A stretch of 64,000 nucleotides of DNA from Methylobacterium aquaticum (GTDB taxonomy: Bacteria; Pseudomonadota; Alphaproteobacteria; Rhizobiales; Beijerinckiaceae): the NCBI RefSeq assembly GCF_016804325.1, contig NZ_CP043627.1, forward strand, positions 354,001-418,000, read 5' to 3'. The notes below the pieces were generated by a model. That model had not been told where the DNA came from. It worked only from the letters and a program-made list of their open reading frames with translations, and did not search any database. This document shows, in pieces, positions 27,326-37,368 of this stretch. A program made the position numbers and the translations under genes. Numbering within the stretch: the stretch's first letter is position 1; every line of letters starts with the position of its first letter.

Positions 27326-28868
27326 CGTCCAGCTCCTCCCTGTCCACCGCCCGCAGGCTGAAGCGGAAATCGGTCCCTCGCCCTTGCCCGTGCCCTTGCC
27401 CTTGCCGGGATTCGGCGCGGATCTTGCCGCCATGCGCCTCCACGATGGTGCGGCAGATCGAGAGCCCGACTCCCATTCCCTGCGGCTTGGTGGTCACGAA
27501 GGGCTCGAACAGGCGCGACGCCACCTCCGGGGCGAGGCCCGGGCCGGTATCCGTGACGCCGACCTCGACGAGGCCTTCCCCGGGCAGCGCCGTCGTGGTC
27601 ACCCGCAGCTCGCGCCTCTCCGAATCCTGCATCGCCTCGATGGCGTTGCGAATCAGGTTGAGCAGGACCTGCTGTACCTGGATCCGGTCGGCCAGCACCA
27701 GCGGCGCCGCCGGGTCGAAGGCGAAGGTGACGTGAACGCCGCGCTCCTTGGCGCCGACCAGCGCGAGGGCACTCGCCTCCTCGATGAGCTTGGGCAGGTC
27801 CTCGATGCGGCGCTCGCCCTCGCCGCGGGTGACGAATTCGCGCAGGTGGCGGATCACCTGGCCCGCCCGCAAGGCCTGCTCGGCGGCCTGGTCGACCGCG
27901 CCGGCGAGCATCGGGATCTCGGGCATCGTCGTGCCGTCGCCCTGCATCCGGTCGAGCACGCGGCGGCAGCCCTTGAGGTAGCTGGCGATGGCGGTGAGCG
28001 GCTGGTTGATCTCGTGGGCGAGCGTCGAGGCCATCTCGCCGAGGGCGGTGAAGCGCGACATGTGGATGAGCTCGGATTGCAGTTCCTGCAGCCGGGTCTC
28101 GGTGCGCTGGCGCTCGGTGAGGTCGCGGATGAAGCCCGTGAAGTAGCGCGCCCCCGAGGAGCGCATCTCGCCGACGGCGAGCTCCATCGGGAAGGTCGAG
28201 CCGTCCCGGCGCTGGCCGACCACGACGCGGCCGATGCCGATGATGCGCCGCTCGCCGGTGGCGAGGTAGCGGGCCATGTAGGCGTCGTGCCGGCTGCGAT
28301 AGGGCTCGGGCATCAGCAGGCTGACGTTGCGGCCCACCACCTCCTCGGGGGAGTAGCCGAACTGACGCACCGCGGCGGCGCTGAAGGACTGGATGCGGGC
28401 GGCCTCGTCGATCACCACCATGGCGTCCGGCACGGTCTCGAGGATCGAGCGCAGATGCGCCTCGCGGGCGCGCAGCTCGGTCTCGGCCTGGCGCTGCGCC
28501 CGGATGCTGAACACCACCCCGCGGTGGCGCAGGGGCCCGCCCTCCGGGTCGATCTCGACGGTCCCGCGCGAGCGCAGCCAGTCGGTCTCGCCGTCGGGCC
28601 GCACGACCCGGTAATCGATCTCGTAGCTGCCGCCCCGGTCGAGGGCCCGCCGGATGACGCGCGACCGTGCCTCGCGGTCGTCGGGATGGACCAGCTCTTG
28701 CGTCGCCTCGAAGGTCGCGAGGCGCTCGGGGGGCACGCCGAACAGCCGGGCGCCGCTCGGCGAGACGGTGATGCGGCCGGTGGCGGGATCGAGCGACCAG
28801 AAGCAGATGCCGACCTCGTCGAGCGTCTGCCGCAGCTCCTCGGCGTTCGGGGTGCCGGGGGCGGTCAT
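27315..28868 (-). CDS. fixL: FixL-type heme PAS sensor histidine kinase
   Basis: 517 residues, soluble, with two PAS domains (about 10-125 and 135-255) and a kinase core. The second PAS is the oxygen-sensing heme type: [11 protein letters not shown] holds the proximal histidine, followed by [20 protein letters not shown] with the conserved Arg. Kinase boxes: [15 protein letters not shown] (phospho-His), [10 protein letters not shown] (N), DTGPGL (G1), GMGVGLSI (G2). Expected to autophosphorylate when oxygen is low and phosphorylate FixJ. A Gln/Gly/His insert near the C-terminus ([11 protein letters not shown]) comes from a short CCCTTG-type DNA repeat. Stop overlaps the fixJ start. Confidence 0.93.
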   Translation of the reverse strand: MTAPGTPNAEELRQTLDEVGICFWSLDPATGRITVSPSGARLFGVPPERLATFEATQELVHPDDREARSRVIRRALDRGGSYEIDYRVVRPDGETDWLRSRGTVEIDPEGGPLRHRGVVFSIRAQRQAETELRAREAHLRSILETVPDAMVVIDEAARIQSFSAAAVRQFGYSPEEVVGRNVSLLMPEPYRSRHDAYMARYLATGERRIIGIGRVVVGQRRDGSTFPMELAVGEMRSSGARYFTGFIRDLTERQRTETRLQELQSELIHMSRFTALGEMASTLAHEINQPLTAIASYLKGCRRVLDRMQGDGTTMPEIPMLAGAVDQAAEQALRAGQVIRHLREFVTRGEGERRIEDLPKLIEEASALALVGAKERGVHVTFAFDPAAPLVLADRIQVQQVLLNLIRNAIEAMQDSERRELRVTTTALPGEGLVEVGVTDTGPGLAPEVASRLFEPFVTTKPQGMGVGLSICRTIVEAHGGKIRAESRQGQGHGQGRGTDFRFSLRAVDREELDDAR

Positions 28869-29305
28869 GCCGGCCGCGGGGCGGCCGGGACCCGTCCGGA
28901 TCGAGATCCGCCGTCAACCCCGCCCGTCACGCCCCTGCGGTTCACGTCCACTGCCCCCATCGCTCGTCACGTCCGGATGCGGGCGCGCCCGGCACGGCAC
29001 AAGGTGCCCGAGGCCAACCGGGAATGCCAGTCCGCGCGGACATCGCCGTTAGTCCTTGATGCCGGCCCCGTCACGCACAAGCCCGCGGAGCGGCCTGGCC
29101 GAGACCATTCACGGAAATCCGCGCCCCGACCGGTCACGGGCGCCTGCGCGAAGAGCCCCGCCGGCATCCGGAGCCCGCCCGGCGATCATTCCGGAATCCG
29201 GAACGATGAACTGCCGAAGGCGGGCATTCTCGATGCCGGGCGAAACCCGCATTCTTCATGGGCGGTTCGGGGACGGCCCGGCCACGGCGACGAGGACCCG
29301 CGATC
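28869..29305. other. Intergenic region between fixL and GST
   Basis: About 440 bases between divergent genes. No supported gene: open frames are GC-bias products. No strong hairpin, tandem repeat or FixK/Anr-type box was spotted by eye. Confidence 0.4.
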
Positions 29306-29920
29306 ATGATGAAGCTCTATCACCACCCGCTCTCGGGCCACGCCCACCGGCCCCGCCTGTTCCTCTCGCTGCTCGGCGTGCCGCACGAAGCGATCGAGGT
29401 CGACCTGAAGGCGGGAGCGCACAAGCGGCCCGAATTCCTGGCTCTCAACCCGTTCGGCCAAGTGCCGGTGCTCGACGACGACGGCACGGTCATCGCCGAT
29501 TCGAATGCGATCCTGGTCTACATCGCGAAGAAGCTCGGCCGGACCGACTGGCTGCCGGAGGGGGCCGGGAGTGCGGCCTCGGTCCAGCGCTGGCTGTCGG
29601 TCGCGGCCGGCGAGCTGGCCTACGGCCCCGCGGCGGCCCGGCTCGTCACGGTGTTCGGCGCCGATTTCCGCCCCGAGGAGGTGATCGGCCGGGCGCATAC
29701 CCTGCTGCGGCGCCTCGAGGCGCACCTGACCGGGCGCGACTGGCTGGTGGGCGGGCATGCCACGATCGCCGATGTCGCGCTCTACAGCTATCTGGCGCGG
29801 GCCCCCGAGGGCCATGTCGACCTCTCGGGCTACGAGACCGTCGTCGCCTACCTGCGCCGGATCGAGGCCCTGCCGGGCTTCCTGCCCTTCGCCGAGACGC
29901 CGGCCGGCCTCACCGCCTGA
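29306..29920 (+). CDS. Glutathione S-transferase
   Basis: 204 residues. The N-terminal thioredoxin-like domain begins [20 protein letters not shown] with the Ser after the second loop as likely catalytic residue; the conserved cis-Pro is in FGQVPVLDD and the Ser of DSNAIL binds the glutathione glutamyl group. The C-terminal helical domain has [18 protein letters not shown], the N-capping box. GAGGA precedes the ATG. It is followed after 60 bases by an oxidoreductase with PNPOx-like, flavin and 2Fe-2S domains, so the two may be co-expressed for detoxification. Confidence 0.9.
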   Translation: MMKLYHHPLSGHAHRPRLFLSLLGVPHEAIEVDLKAGAHKRPEFLALNPFGQVPVLDDDGTVIADSNAILVYIAKKLGRTDWLPEGAGSAASVQRWLSVAAGELAYGPAAARLVTVFGADFRPEEVIGRAHTLLRRLEAHLTGRDWLVGGHATIADVALYSYLARAPEGHVDLSGYETVVAYLRRIEALPGFLPFAETPAGLTA

Positions 29921-29980
29921 CCTCGCCTGTCCGGGCGCGCCTTCCGGCTGCGCCCGACCGAACCGGACGGGAGACGCACC

Positions 29981-32031
29981 ATGAACGATGGTTCGACGAT
30001 GACGGCGGCCTCACCCTGGCACCCGGGGGAGATCGCCATCCAGGAACAGGTCGGCGTCGCCGCGCGGATGGCGGAGGTCGGTCGGCGCGTGGTGCGGGAC
30101 TTCCTGCCCGAGCAGCACCGCGCCTTCTTCGCGCAACTCCCCGTCCTCGTCGCCGGCAGCGTCGACGGGCAGGGTGACGCATGGGCGACGCTGATCGCCG
30201 GTGCGCCGGGCTTCGTCGCCTCGCCGAGCCCGACGGTGCTCGACCTGGCCGTGCGGCCCGATCCCGGCGACCCGGCGAGCGCGGGCCTGCGCGACGGCGA
30301 CGCCGTCGGGCTCCTCGGAATCGAGCTGCAGACCCGCCGCCGCAACCGGGTGAACGGCGTCATCCGCGGGGCGGCGGACGGCGTGCTGCGGGTCGAGGTC
30401 GAACAGAGCTTCGGCAATTGCCCGCAATACATCCAGTTGCGCGACCTCGCCGCCCTCCCCGACCCACGGCAGACGGTCGCCGGGGCCATCGAGGAGAGCG
30501 GCGAGCTCGACGCGGCGGCCCGCGCCGCGATCGCCTCCGCCGACACGTTCTTCGTCGCGTCCTACGCCGAGCCCGCCGGGCGTCGTCAGGTCGATGTCTC
30601 GCATCGCGGCGGCAAGGCCGGCTTCGTGCGGATCGCCGCCGACGGCACGCTGACGATCCCGGATTTCGCCGGCAACCTCTTCTTCGCGACCCTGGGCAAC
30701 ATCCTCCTGAACGGCAAGGCCGGCCTGGTCTTTCCCGATTTCGCGACCGGCGACCTGCTGCAACTGACCGGCGACGCCGAAATCGTCCTGTCCTCGCCCG
30801 AGATCGCCGCCTTCCAGGGCGCCGAGCGGCTCTGGGTGGTCCGGCCGCGCCGGGTCGTGCGGCGGCGCGGTGCGCTGCCCCTGCGCTGGAGCGTCCGGCC
30901 GGACGGCCGGTCGCCCAATTCCCTGATGACCGGCGACTGGGGCGAGGCCGCCGACCGGAGGCGGGCGGCCGACCTCGCCGCGCGATGGCGCCCGTTCAAG
31001 GTCACCCGGATCGTCGACGAGAGCCGGACGATCCGCTCATTCCACCTCCGGCCGGCGGACGGGGCCGGGCTCGTCCCGCACCGTGCCGGCCAGCATCTGC
31101 CGATCCGCGTGACGCTGCCCGGAGACGACACGCCGGTCATCCGCACCTACACGCTCTCGGTCGCGCCCTCGGACGCGGTCTACCGGATCAGCGTGAAGCG
31201 CGACGGCACGGTGTCCCGACATCTCCACGCGAGCGTGACGGTCGGCGACGTGATCGAGGCCCGCGCCCCGGCCGGCGGCTTCACCATCGACGCGGGAGGC
31301 CGGCGCCCGGCCGTGTTGCTCGCCGGCGGCGTCGGCATCACGCCGCTGCTGGCGATGCTGCGCCACGTCGTCTACGAGGGATTGCGGACCCGGCGCGTCC
31401 GGCCGACCGTTCTGGTCCAGGCCGCCCGGTCGCGGGAGGACCGCGCTTTCGCCCGCGAACTGGCCGACCTCGTCGAGCAGGCGCAGGGCGCGGTGCGGCT
31501 CGTGCGGGTGCTCAGCGAGCCGGACGATGCCGTCGCGGGCCTCGATTACGACGTCGCCGGCCGGATCGACATGGCGCTGCTCGCCCGCATCCTCCCGTTC
31601 GGGGATTACGACTTCTTTCTCTGCGGCCCGCCCGCCTTCACGCAAGGACTCCATGACGGACTGCGTGGCCTGAACGTCGCGGACGACCGCATCCATGCCG
31701 AGGCGTTCGGTCCCTCCTCGCTCGTGCGCGGCGGCCCGGCGGCGGAGCGCCCGCCCGCCTCGGCGGAGCCGGTCGCGGTCGCCTTCCTGGATTCGGGAAG
31801 GAGGCGCGCTGGACGCCGGAATCCGGGACGCTGCTCGAGCTCGCCGAGACCCGGGGCCTCAGCCCCGAATTCAGCTGCCGGACGGGCTCCTGCGGGTCCT
31901 GCCGGACAAGGCTGCTCGCCGGCGCCGTCACCTATGCCGGGGAACCCACGGCGGCGGTCGCGGCGGACGAGGTGCTGATCTGCTCGGCCGTCCCGGCCAT
32001 GGGCGGCGGGCCCGTCCATCTCGCCCTGTGA
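29981..32031 (+). pseudogene. PNPOx-like / FAD-NAD / 2Fe-2S fusion oxidoreductase, frameshifted
   Basis: Multidomain electron-transfer protein. Residues about 20-300 resemble the pyridoxamine-phosphate-oxidase-like split barrel (QSFGNCPQYIQLRDL, VSHRGGKAGFVRI, GNILLNGKAGLVFPDF). Then a ferredoxin-reductase FAD domain (IRTYTLSVAPS) and NAD domain (LLAGGVGITPLLAMLRH, DFFLCGPPAFT). The C-terminal plant-type 2Fe-2S domain with FSCRTGSCGSCRTRLL and the fourth Cys in LICSAVP is in another frame. One missing A at about 31797 (TCGGGAAGG for TCGGGAAAGG) explains this and would give an end at 32031; as written the frame runs to 31978. A sequencing error is likely. Substrate unknown. Confidence 0.82.
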
Positions 32032-32140
32032 GTCGCGGTCCGGCGGCCATCGACCGCGCCGCCATCCTCCGTCACCTTCCCCTCGCCACTTTGCCTCCGC
32101 CACCCTGCTCCGATCCCGGAACCCCCATCAGGAGAGCCCG

Positions 32141-32605
32141 ATGTCCCGTCCCCCGCTGCCCCCCTTCACCGAGGCGAGCGCGATCGAGAAGGTCCGCCTC
32201 GCCGAGGACGGCTGGAACGGCCGCGATCCGGCCAAGGTCGCCCTCGCCTACACCCCGGATACCCGCTGGCGGAACCGCGCCGAGTTCCTCGCCGGCCGCC
32301 AGGAGGTCGAGGCCTTCCTGACCCGCAAGTGGAACCGCGAACTCGACTACCGTCTGATCAAGGAGATCTGGGCGTTCGCCGGCAACCGCATCGCCGTGCG
32401 TTACGCCTACGAGTATCACGACGACAGCGGCCAGTGGTTCCGCGCCTACGGCAACGAGAACTGGGAATTCGCCGAGGACGGCCTGATGCGCACCCGGCAT
32501 TCGAGCATCAACGAGCATCCGATCCGGGAGGAGGACCGCCGGTTCCGCTGGCCCCTCGGCCGCCGGCCGGACGACCATCCGGGACTCAGCCATTTCGGGT
32601 TCTGA
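32141..32605 (+). CDS. DUF1348 / nuclear transport factor 2-like protein
   Basis: 154-residue protein matching the DUF1348 family (NTF2-like cone fold, often annotated as SnoaL-like). Typical blocks: [73 protein letters not shown] and AYGNENWEF. It has no signal peptide. Function in the family is unproven. It is co-directional with the GST and flavin/2Fe-2S genes and precedes a LysR gene, so may belong to the same stress or detoxification unit. Confidence 0.88.
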   Translation: MSRPPLPPFTEASAIEKVRLAEDGWNGRDPAKVALAYTPDTRWRNRAEFLAGRQEVEAFLTRKWNRELDYRLIKEIWAFAGNRIAVRYAYEYHDDSGQWFRAYGNENWEFAEDGLMRTRHSSINEHPIREEDRRFRWPLGRRPDDHPGLSHFGF

Positions 32606-32614
32606 ATAAGAAAA

Positions 32615-32652
32615 TCGCGATCCAGGGCGATAGTCGCCGCCATGGATCGCGA
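32615..32652. promoter_or_regulatory. Inverted repeat between DUF1348 gene and lysR
   Basis: Perfect 10-bp arms TCGCGATCCA (32615-32624) and TGGATCGCGA (32643-32652) enclosing a second small hairpin GGCGATAGTCGCC. It could be an operator for the LysR-type gene that starts 90 bases downstream or a transcript-ending structure for the gene before; no T tract. Confidence 0.4.
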
Positions 32653-32742
32653 AGGGGTTCTGTTCGCGAGGGACGGCCGAGAGCCGGTGCCGGGCCTTAC
32701 GACCGGCGGCAGGTCGCGGTCCGGAGGGCCAGGGGGAGCACC

Positions 32743-33632
32743 ATGGATCGCCTGCAGGCCATGCGCATCGTCGCGACGGTCGCGGAGACGGCGAGCTTCG
32801 CCGAGGCCGCGCGGCGGCTGCACATGAGCCCGCCGGCGGTGACGCGAGCGGTGGCGGCGCTCGAGGAGGCGATCGGCGCCCGCTGTTCGTGCGCACCACC
32901 CGGTCGGTGAAGCTCACCGAGGCGGGACGGCGCTATGACGAGGATTGCCGGCGGATCCTCGCCGACATCGCCGAGGCGGAGGCCGCCGCCGCCGGCTCCT
33001 ACGCCACGCCCTCCGGCGCGCTCGCCGTCACCGCCTCGGTCCTGTTCGGCCGGCTGCACGCGCTGCCGATCGTGACCGAGTATCTCGACCTCTACCCGAC
33101 CATGACCGCCCGGACCCTGTTCGTCGACCGGCAGGTCAACATCGTCGAGGAAGGCATCGACGTGGCGATCCGCATCGGCCACCTGCCGGATTCCGGCCTC
33201 AAGGCGGTACGGGTCGGCGCGGTCCGCCGCGTGATCTGCGGCGCGCCATCCTACTTCGCGAAGCACGGGATGCCGGCGACGCCCCAGGACCTGAAGCACC
33301 ACCGCATCGCCATGTCGACCGGGGCCTGGGCCTCGCCGGAATGGCGCTTCGGACACGACCAGCGCGTGACGGTCCAGCCCGCCCTCCTGAGCAACACCAA
33401 CGAGGCCGCCATCGCCGCGGCGCTCGCCGGCTGGGGGCTGACGCGGGCGCTCTCCTACCAGGTGGGCCCCGCCCTGCTCGATGGCCGGTTGCAGGTCGCT
33501 CTCGCCGGGTACGAGGAGGCGCCGCTTCCGATCCACGTCGTCCATCCCGACGGGCGGCAGGCGCCGGCCAAGGTGCGGACCTTCGTCGATCTCGCCGTGG
33601 CGCGGCTGCGCGCGAACCGCTTCCTCGACTGA
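32743..33632 (+). pseudogene. LysR family transcriptional regulator, frameshifted
   Basis: LysR-type regulator of about 296 residues once repaired. The N-terminal HTH (MDRLQAMRIVATVAETASFA, then EAARRLHMSPPAVTRAVAAL) is in one frame. The wing and effector domain (VRTTRSVKLTEAGRRY onward, ending VARLRANRFLD) are in another. The break is at about 32882: CGCTGTTCGTGCGC should be CGCCTGTTCGTGCGC, giving the standard ARLFVRTTRSVKLTE. One lost C explains everything, and there are no other defects. ATG 32743 has GGGGGAG upstream. Target genes unknown, possibly the preceding oxidoreductase/DUF1348 genes. Confidence 0.87.
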
Positions 33633-34012
33633 CGATTCAGGGGGCCGCCCGGGTGGTCCGGCGGGAAAGGCGCGGCCGGAGCGCGCCGCCGATCGCGAGC
33701 CAATCGTAGCCCGTCGAGAGCGCCGCGATCATCCGGTTGCAGCACTCCCCTCGGCCGTGAGGCCGATCGCCATGGCAAAGCCGTGCCGCAGGCGGGACAC
33801 CGACGCCATCGTCCTGCGCGAAATCGAGAAAACACCCCGTCCCGGCGATCACCCCACCGCCTGCCTTCGCGAGCCGGCACGGCATCGCGTTCGACGGCGG
33901 CGCCGTCGAGACAGGCGCCGGGTGATCCGGCCGGCTGCGTCGGAGGATCGAGGGGACGACAGCGAGCACGGGAGGCGGAAGGCCCGTGACGGGCCCCCCT
34001 GCCGGACAATTC
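33633..34012. other. Intergenic region, no gene recognised
   Basis: About 380 bases between lysR and a convergent Lys/Ala-rich gene. Open frames cross it on both strands but none has a ribosome binding site and family character together. No hairpin or repeat stands out. Confidence 0.4.
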
Positions 34013-34327
34013 TCAGATCTTCTTCGCCCGCGCCTTGGGCGCCGCCTTCGCGGCGGCGGTCTTCGTGCCCGTCTTGGACACTGCCTTGGAGCCTGCCTTG
34101 GAAACCGTCTTGGGGGCGGCCTTCGCGGCGGCCTTGGAGGCTGCCTCGGCATCGGCCTCGGCCTCGCGGGCGAGGCGCAGGGCCCTGAGGCGGGCGGTGT
34201 TGTCGTCGCGGCTGCGCTCCGCATTGGCAAGGTCGGACCAGGCCTGCGCCGCCATCTCGGCCTGCATCTGGGCCCGCGCCGCGCGGGTCTCGGCCTGTCC
34301 GCGCGCGGTGCTGTCTTGGGTCGCCAT
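34013..34327 (-). CDS. Histone H1-like Lys/Ala-rich small protein
   Basis: 104 residues from ATG 34327 (AAGAGGGA upstream). Residues 1-60 are helical and charged (QMQAEMAAQAWSDLANAERS and so on). Residues 63-104 are a low-complexity tail of Lys/Ala/Ser/Thr repeats (KAAPKTVSKAGSKAVSKTG, ending KARAKKI), like eukaryotic H1 tails and bacterial H1-like proteins, so nucleic-acid binding is inferred. No signal peptide. A longer in-frame start (34453) would add 42 Arg-rich residues and is less likely. Confidence 0.7.
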   Translation of the reverse strand: MATQDSTARGQAETRAARAQMQAEMAAQAWSDLANAERSRDDNTARLRALRLAREAEADAEAASKAAAKAAPKTVSKAGSKAVSKTGTKTAAAKAAPKARAKKI

Positions 34328-34498
34328 GACGTCATCCCTCTTGCGAGGCGCGGGCGAGCCACGGCCTCGGAGGGCGCCGGGCCGAACGGGCCGCCGAGTG
34401 CGGCCCGCCCCCGGCGCCCTCTCCTCATGTAGGGCGCGGCAGCGGATTGTCATGCACTGACGGCCAGCGGACGGAAGCGGTCCGGTGTCGCGACGGCC

Positions 34499-34771
34499 TC
34501 AATGGGCGGTCGGCGTCCCGTGATGCGGCTCCGCGGGCACGTCCCCCGCCAGGGCCTCGGCGAAGGGGAATTCCAGCACCACCTCGCCGGCCTCGTCGGT
34601 CACCACCAGGCTCGCGGCGAGCAGCCGACCCTGGTTTTTCGGATCCTCCATCATCGCGCGGATGATCGCGCGCGAGGCCTCCCAGGCATGATCGGGATCA
34701 CGCAACTCTTCACCGTTCAGATCTGTGATCACGTCCTCGCCGATGTGAGTGTTGAAGAAGTATCGGGGCAT
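34499..34771 (-). CDS. DUF6894 family protein
   Basis: 90 residues starting MPRYFFNTHIGEDVITDLNG, which matches the small DUF6894 family common in Methylobacterium and Bradyrhizobium (MPRYFF...D..G.E..D...A). Middle and end: DPDHAWEASRAIIRAMMEDP and ASLVVTDEAGEVVLEFPFAEAL. Function unknown. ATG 34771 follows AAGGATTG on the minus strand. A second member is encoded at 63209-63427. Confidence 0.85.
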   Translation of the reverse strand: MPRYFFNTHIGEDVITDLNGEELRDPDHAWEASRAIIRAMMEDPKNQGRLLAASLVVTDEAGEVVLEFPFAEALAGDVPAEPHHGTPTAH

Positions 34772-35123
34772 GGGCAATCCTTCCGGCCGAGCATCGGCTC
34801 TACCTGCCCTGTTCGTCCCTCCGCGACCAGTCCCCTGATCGGCGGATGCGATGCCGATCGCGCGGCGTTCGCCCGATCGGGGATCGCCCCGCCATCGGCT
34901 CCCGGACGACGCTCCCCGAGGCCCTGTCCCAGCGGGACCGCCGCACGGCGGGAGACGAGGCCCCGCGCCGCGGACGGGGGCGCCGCAAACGTTAAAGAGT
35001 CGGCTAACGTCCACTTGCGCGGGGACCTGGATTGGGCTTTGCTGACGTTGGGCCACCGATGGAACGCCAGGTCATAGAAACCGGCGCCGCTCGGCCTCGC
35101 CCCAGGGAGCCTCGAGACGTCCG
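34772..35123. other. Divergent intergenic region
   Basis: About 350 bases with no supported gene. A less GC-rich patch CGTTAAAGAGTCGGCTAACG at 34990-35009 is the best promoter or binding-site candidate. Confidence 0.4.
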
Positions 35124-35443
35124 ATGCTGTGGCGCATCACCCCATGGAGCCGCAAGGCCGCCGCCCCGCCCTCATCGGCGGGTTCGATCCGATCTATTAT
35201 CTCGGCAAGAATCCGGACGTCGCGGCGGAAGGCTGCGACCCCCTGGAGCATTACCTGCATTTCGGCTGGCGCGAGGGGCGCGATCCCTCCGCCGAGTTCA
35301 GCACCAGGGGCTATCTCACGGCCAATCCCGACGTGGAGCGGGCGGGGGTGAACCCGCTGCTCCATTATCGCGAGCACGGCCTGTCCGAACGCCGGCGCGG
35401 CTGGCAGAAGCCGGGCACCGGTAGCCCTCAGCTGCCGCGATAG
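35124..35443 (+). pseudogene. Short repeat protein (FDPxYYLxxNPDV type), probably frameshifted
   Basis: Two copies of a motif known from bacterial surface and glycosyltransferase-associated proteins are visible: FDPIYYLGKNPDV...DPLEHYLHFGWREGRDPS and FSTRGYLTANPDVERAGVNPLLHYREHG. As written they are read from GTG 35129 or ATG 35144. A better start, ATG 35124 (MLWRITPWSRKAAAP), is in another frame; one extra C in the CCCC run at 35164-35167 joins it to ALIGGFDPIYYL. The 3' end overlaps the convergent HIU hydrolase by 16 bases. Function unknown. Confidence 0.55.
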
Positions 35444-35793
35444 GTGCTGTAGGAATAGGGCGCGATCAGCAGCGGCACATGGTAGTGGTTCAGCCCGGGC
35501 CGGACCACGAAGCGCACCGGTACGTCGTCGAGGAAGTCGCCGGCCCCGTCATCGCCCGCGCTCGCGAAATAGGCCCCGACCGCGAAGACCAGCTCGTAGA
35601 TGCCCGGCACCAGCGCCGCGCCCGACAGCAGCGGCGCGTCGCAGCGTCCATCCGCATTGGTGAGGGTCCGGGCGACCTCTTCCCGCGCGCCGCCGGTCAG
35701 GCGCCAGAGCTGCACGGCCACCCCGGCGGCCGGACGGCCATGAGCGGTATCGAGCACGTGGGTCGTCAGGCGCGGCGTCTGTTGGCTCGACAT
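35428..35793 (-). CDS. uraH: 5-hydroxyisourate hydrolase (transthyretin-like)
   Basis: 121-residue HIU hydrolase, which opens 5-hydroxyisourate to OHCU in urate catabolism. Signature residues: TTHVLDTAHGRPA near the N-terminus (catalytic His), the Arg-containing core, HYHVPLLIAPYSYSTYRGS at the end with the family-defining YRGS tetrapeptide. Length is exactly typical. No signal peptide, so cytoplasmic. It is divergent from a guanine/8-oxoguanine-deaminase-like gene, which supports a purine degradation locus. Confidence 0.95.
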   Translation of the reverse strand: MSSQQTPRLTTHVLDTAHGRPAAGVAVQLWRLTGGAREEVARTLTNADGRCDAPLLSGAALVPGIYELVFAVGAYFASAGDDGAGDFLDDVPVRFVVRPGLNHYHVPLLIAPYSYSTYRGS

Positions 35794-35913
35794 GGCGAAT
35801 CTCCGGTCTCGACCGCGTCGGGGTGCCCGAGGCCTGCCGCCCGGTCAAGCGGCGCTTGACCCGTGACCGCCCGGGCGCCCAGCATGGCGGCTCCGATCCG
35901 CCGGAGCACCCGC

Positions 35914-37268
35914 ATGGCCACGCTTCTCCTGCGCAATGCCGACCGCGTCGTCACCATGGACGAAGGCCGGCGCGAGATCGAAGGCGGCTTCGTGCTGGTC
36001 GAGGACAACCGGATCGTCGCGGTCGGCGGAGCCGAGGCGGCGCCCGACACCGCCGATACGGTGATCGATCTCGCCGGCCACGTGCTGCTGCCCGGCCTCG
36101 TCAACACCCATCACCACATGTACCAGTCGCTCACCCGCGCCGTGCCGGCGGCGCAGGATGCCGACCTGTTCGGCTGGCTGAAGGCCCTCTACCCGATCTG
36201 GTCCCGGCTGACGCCCGAGATGGTGCGGGTCTCGACGCAGACCGCGATGGCCGAGCTGATCCTGTCGGGCTGCACCACCTCGAGCGACCATCTCTACCTC
36301 TATCCCAATGGCTGCCGCCTCGACGACAGCATCGAGGCGGCCGACGCGATCGGCCTGCGCTTCCACGCCGCCCGCGGGGCGATGAGCGTCGGCGAGAGCG
36401 CCGGCGGCCTGCCGCCCGATTCGCTGGTCGAGAACGAGGCCGCCATCCTCGCCGACACCCGCCGCGTGATCGAGACCTGGCACGACCCGTCCCGTTACGC
36501 GATGCGCCGGATCGTGGTGGCGCCGTGCTCGCCCTTCTCGGTCAGCGAGGGGCTGATGCGCGATGCGGCCCGGCTCGCCCGATCCTACGGGGTCTCGCTC
36601 CACACCCACCTCGCCGAGAACCAGGACGACGTCGCCTATAGCCGCGAGACATTCGGGAAGACGCCGGCGGACTACGCCGCCGATCTCGGCTGGGTCGGGC
36701 CGGACGTCTGGCACGCCCACTGCGTCAAGCTCGACGAGGACGGCATCCGGTTGTTTGCCCGCACCGGCACCGGGGTGGCGCATTGCCCGTGCTCGAACAT
36801 GCGGCTGGCCTCCGGCATCGCCCCGGTGCCGCGGATGCGCTGCGAGGGCGTGCCGGTCGGCCTCGGCGTCGACGGCTCGGCCTCGAACGATGCCGGCCAC
36901 CTGCTGGGCGAGGCCCGCCAGGCGATGCTGCTGGCCCGGGTCGGCCACGGCCCCGCCGCGATGAATGCCCGGCAGGCCCTGGAGATCGCGACCCTGGGCG
37001 GGGCGAAGGTGCTCGGGCGCGACGATATCGGGGTGCTCGCCCCGGCATGGCCGCCGATTGCGTCGCCTTCGACCTGCGGGGTCTCGGCGTCGCGGGCGCC
37101 CTGCACGACCCGGTCGCGGCTCTGGTGTTCTGCGCGCCGCAGGGCGTGCGCCTGAGCGTCATCAACGGCAGGATCGTGGTGCGGGACGGCCGGTTGCTCA
37201 CGCTGGAGACGGAGCGGCTGGCGGAGCGGCACAATGCGCTCAGCCGGCGACTGGTGAACGGCGATTAG
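35914..37268 (+). pseudogene. 8-oxoguanine deaminase-like amidohydrolase, frameshifted
   Basis: Metal-dependent amidohydrolase of the 8-oxoguanine deaminase / hydroxyatrazine hydrolase group, about 450 residues. Metal and substrate motifs: GLVNTHHHMYQSLTRAVP, HTHLAENQDDV, WHAHCVKLDEDGI and GLGVDGSASNDAGH. ATG 35914 (MATLLLRNADRVVTMDE) has CCGGAG upstream. At about 37053 one G is missing (CCCCGGCATGG for CCCCGGGCATGG). Restoring it gives LAPGMAADCVAFDLRGLGVA and the normal end RLVNGD at 37268; as written the frame ends at 37155. A sequencing error is likely. Together with uraH it suggests purine salvage or degradation. Confidence 0.87.
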
Positions 37269-37368
37269 AGCATCTTCCGACGAAGTGGATGCCAGTCCGT
37301 CGTAGAAAGTGCAGCCAATTCAAAGACCTGGAGAGATTCGCGATTGCAGCGCGATCGTGAAGCGCTCT
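37267..37368 (+). repeat. Dispersed repeat, family 3, copy a
   Basis: Begins on the stop codon of the deaminase with AGAGCATCTTCCGACGAAGT GGATGCC, then GTCCGTCG, AGAAAGTGC, a CAAAGACC block and a GCGATTGCAGCGCGATCG hairpin. The same order occurs inverted at 58320-58432. The rest of the gap to 37620 shows nothing coding. Confidence 0.75.

Noticed and set aside
33637..34428. Minus-strand frame of 263 codons across the 33.6-34.4 kb gap
   Set aside because: It overlaps the better supported Lys/Ala-rich gene in another frame and is mostly Arg/Pro; the short stretch MIAALSTGYDWLAIGGALRP looks protein-like but has no start signal or family.
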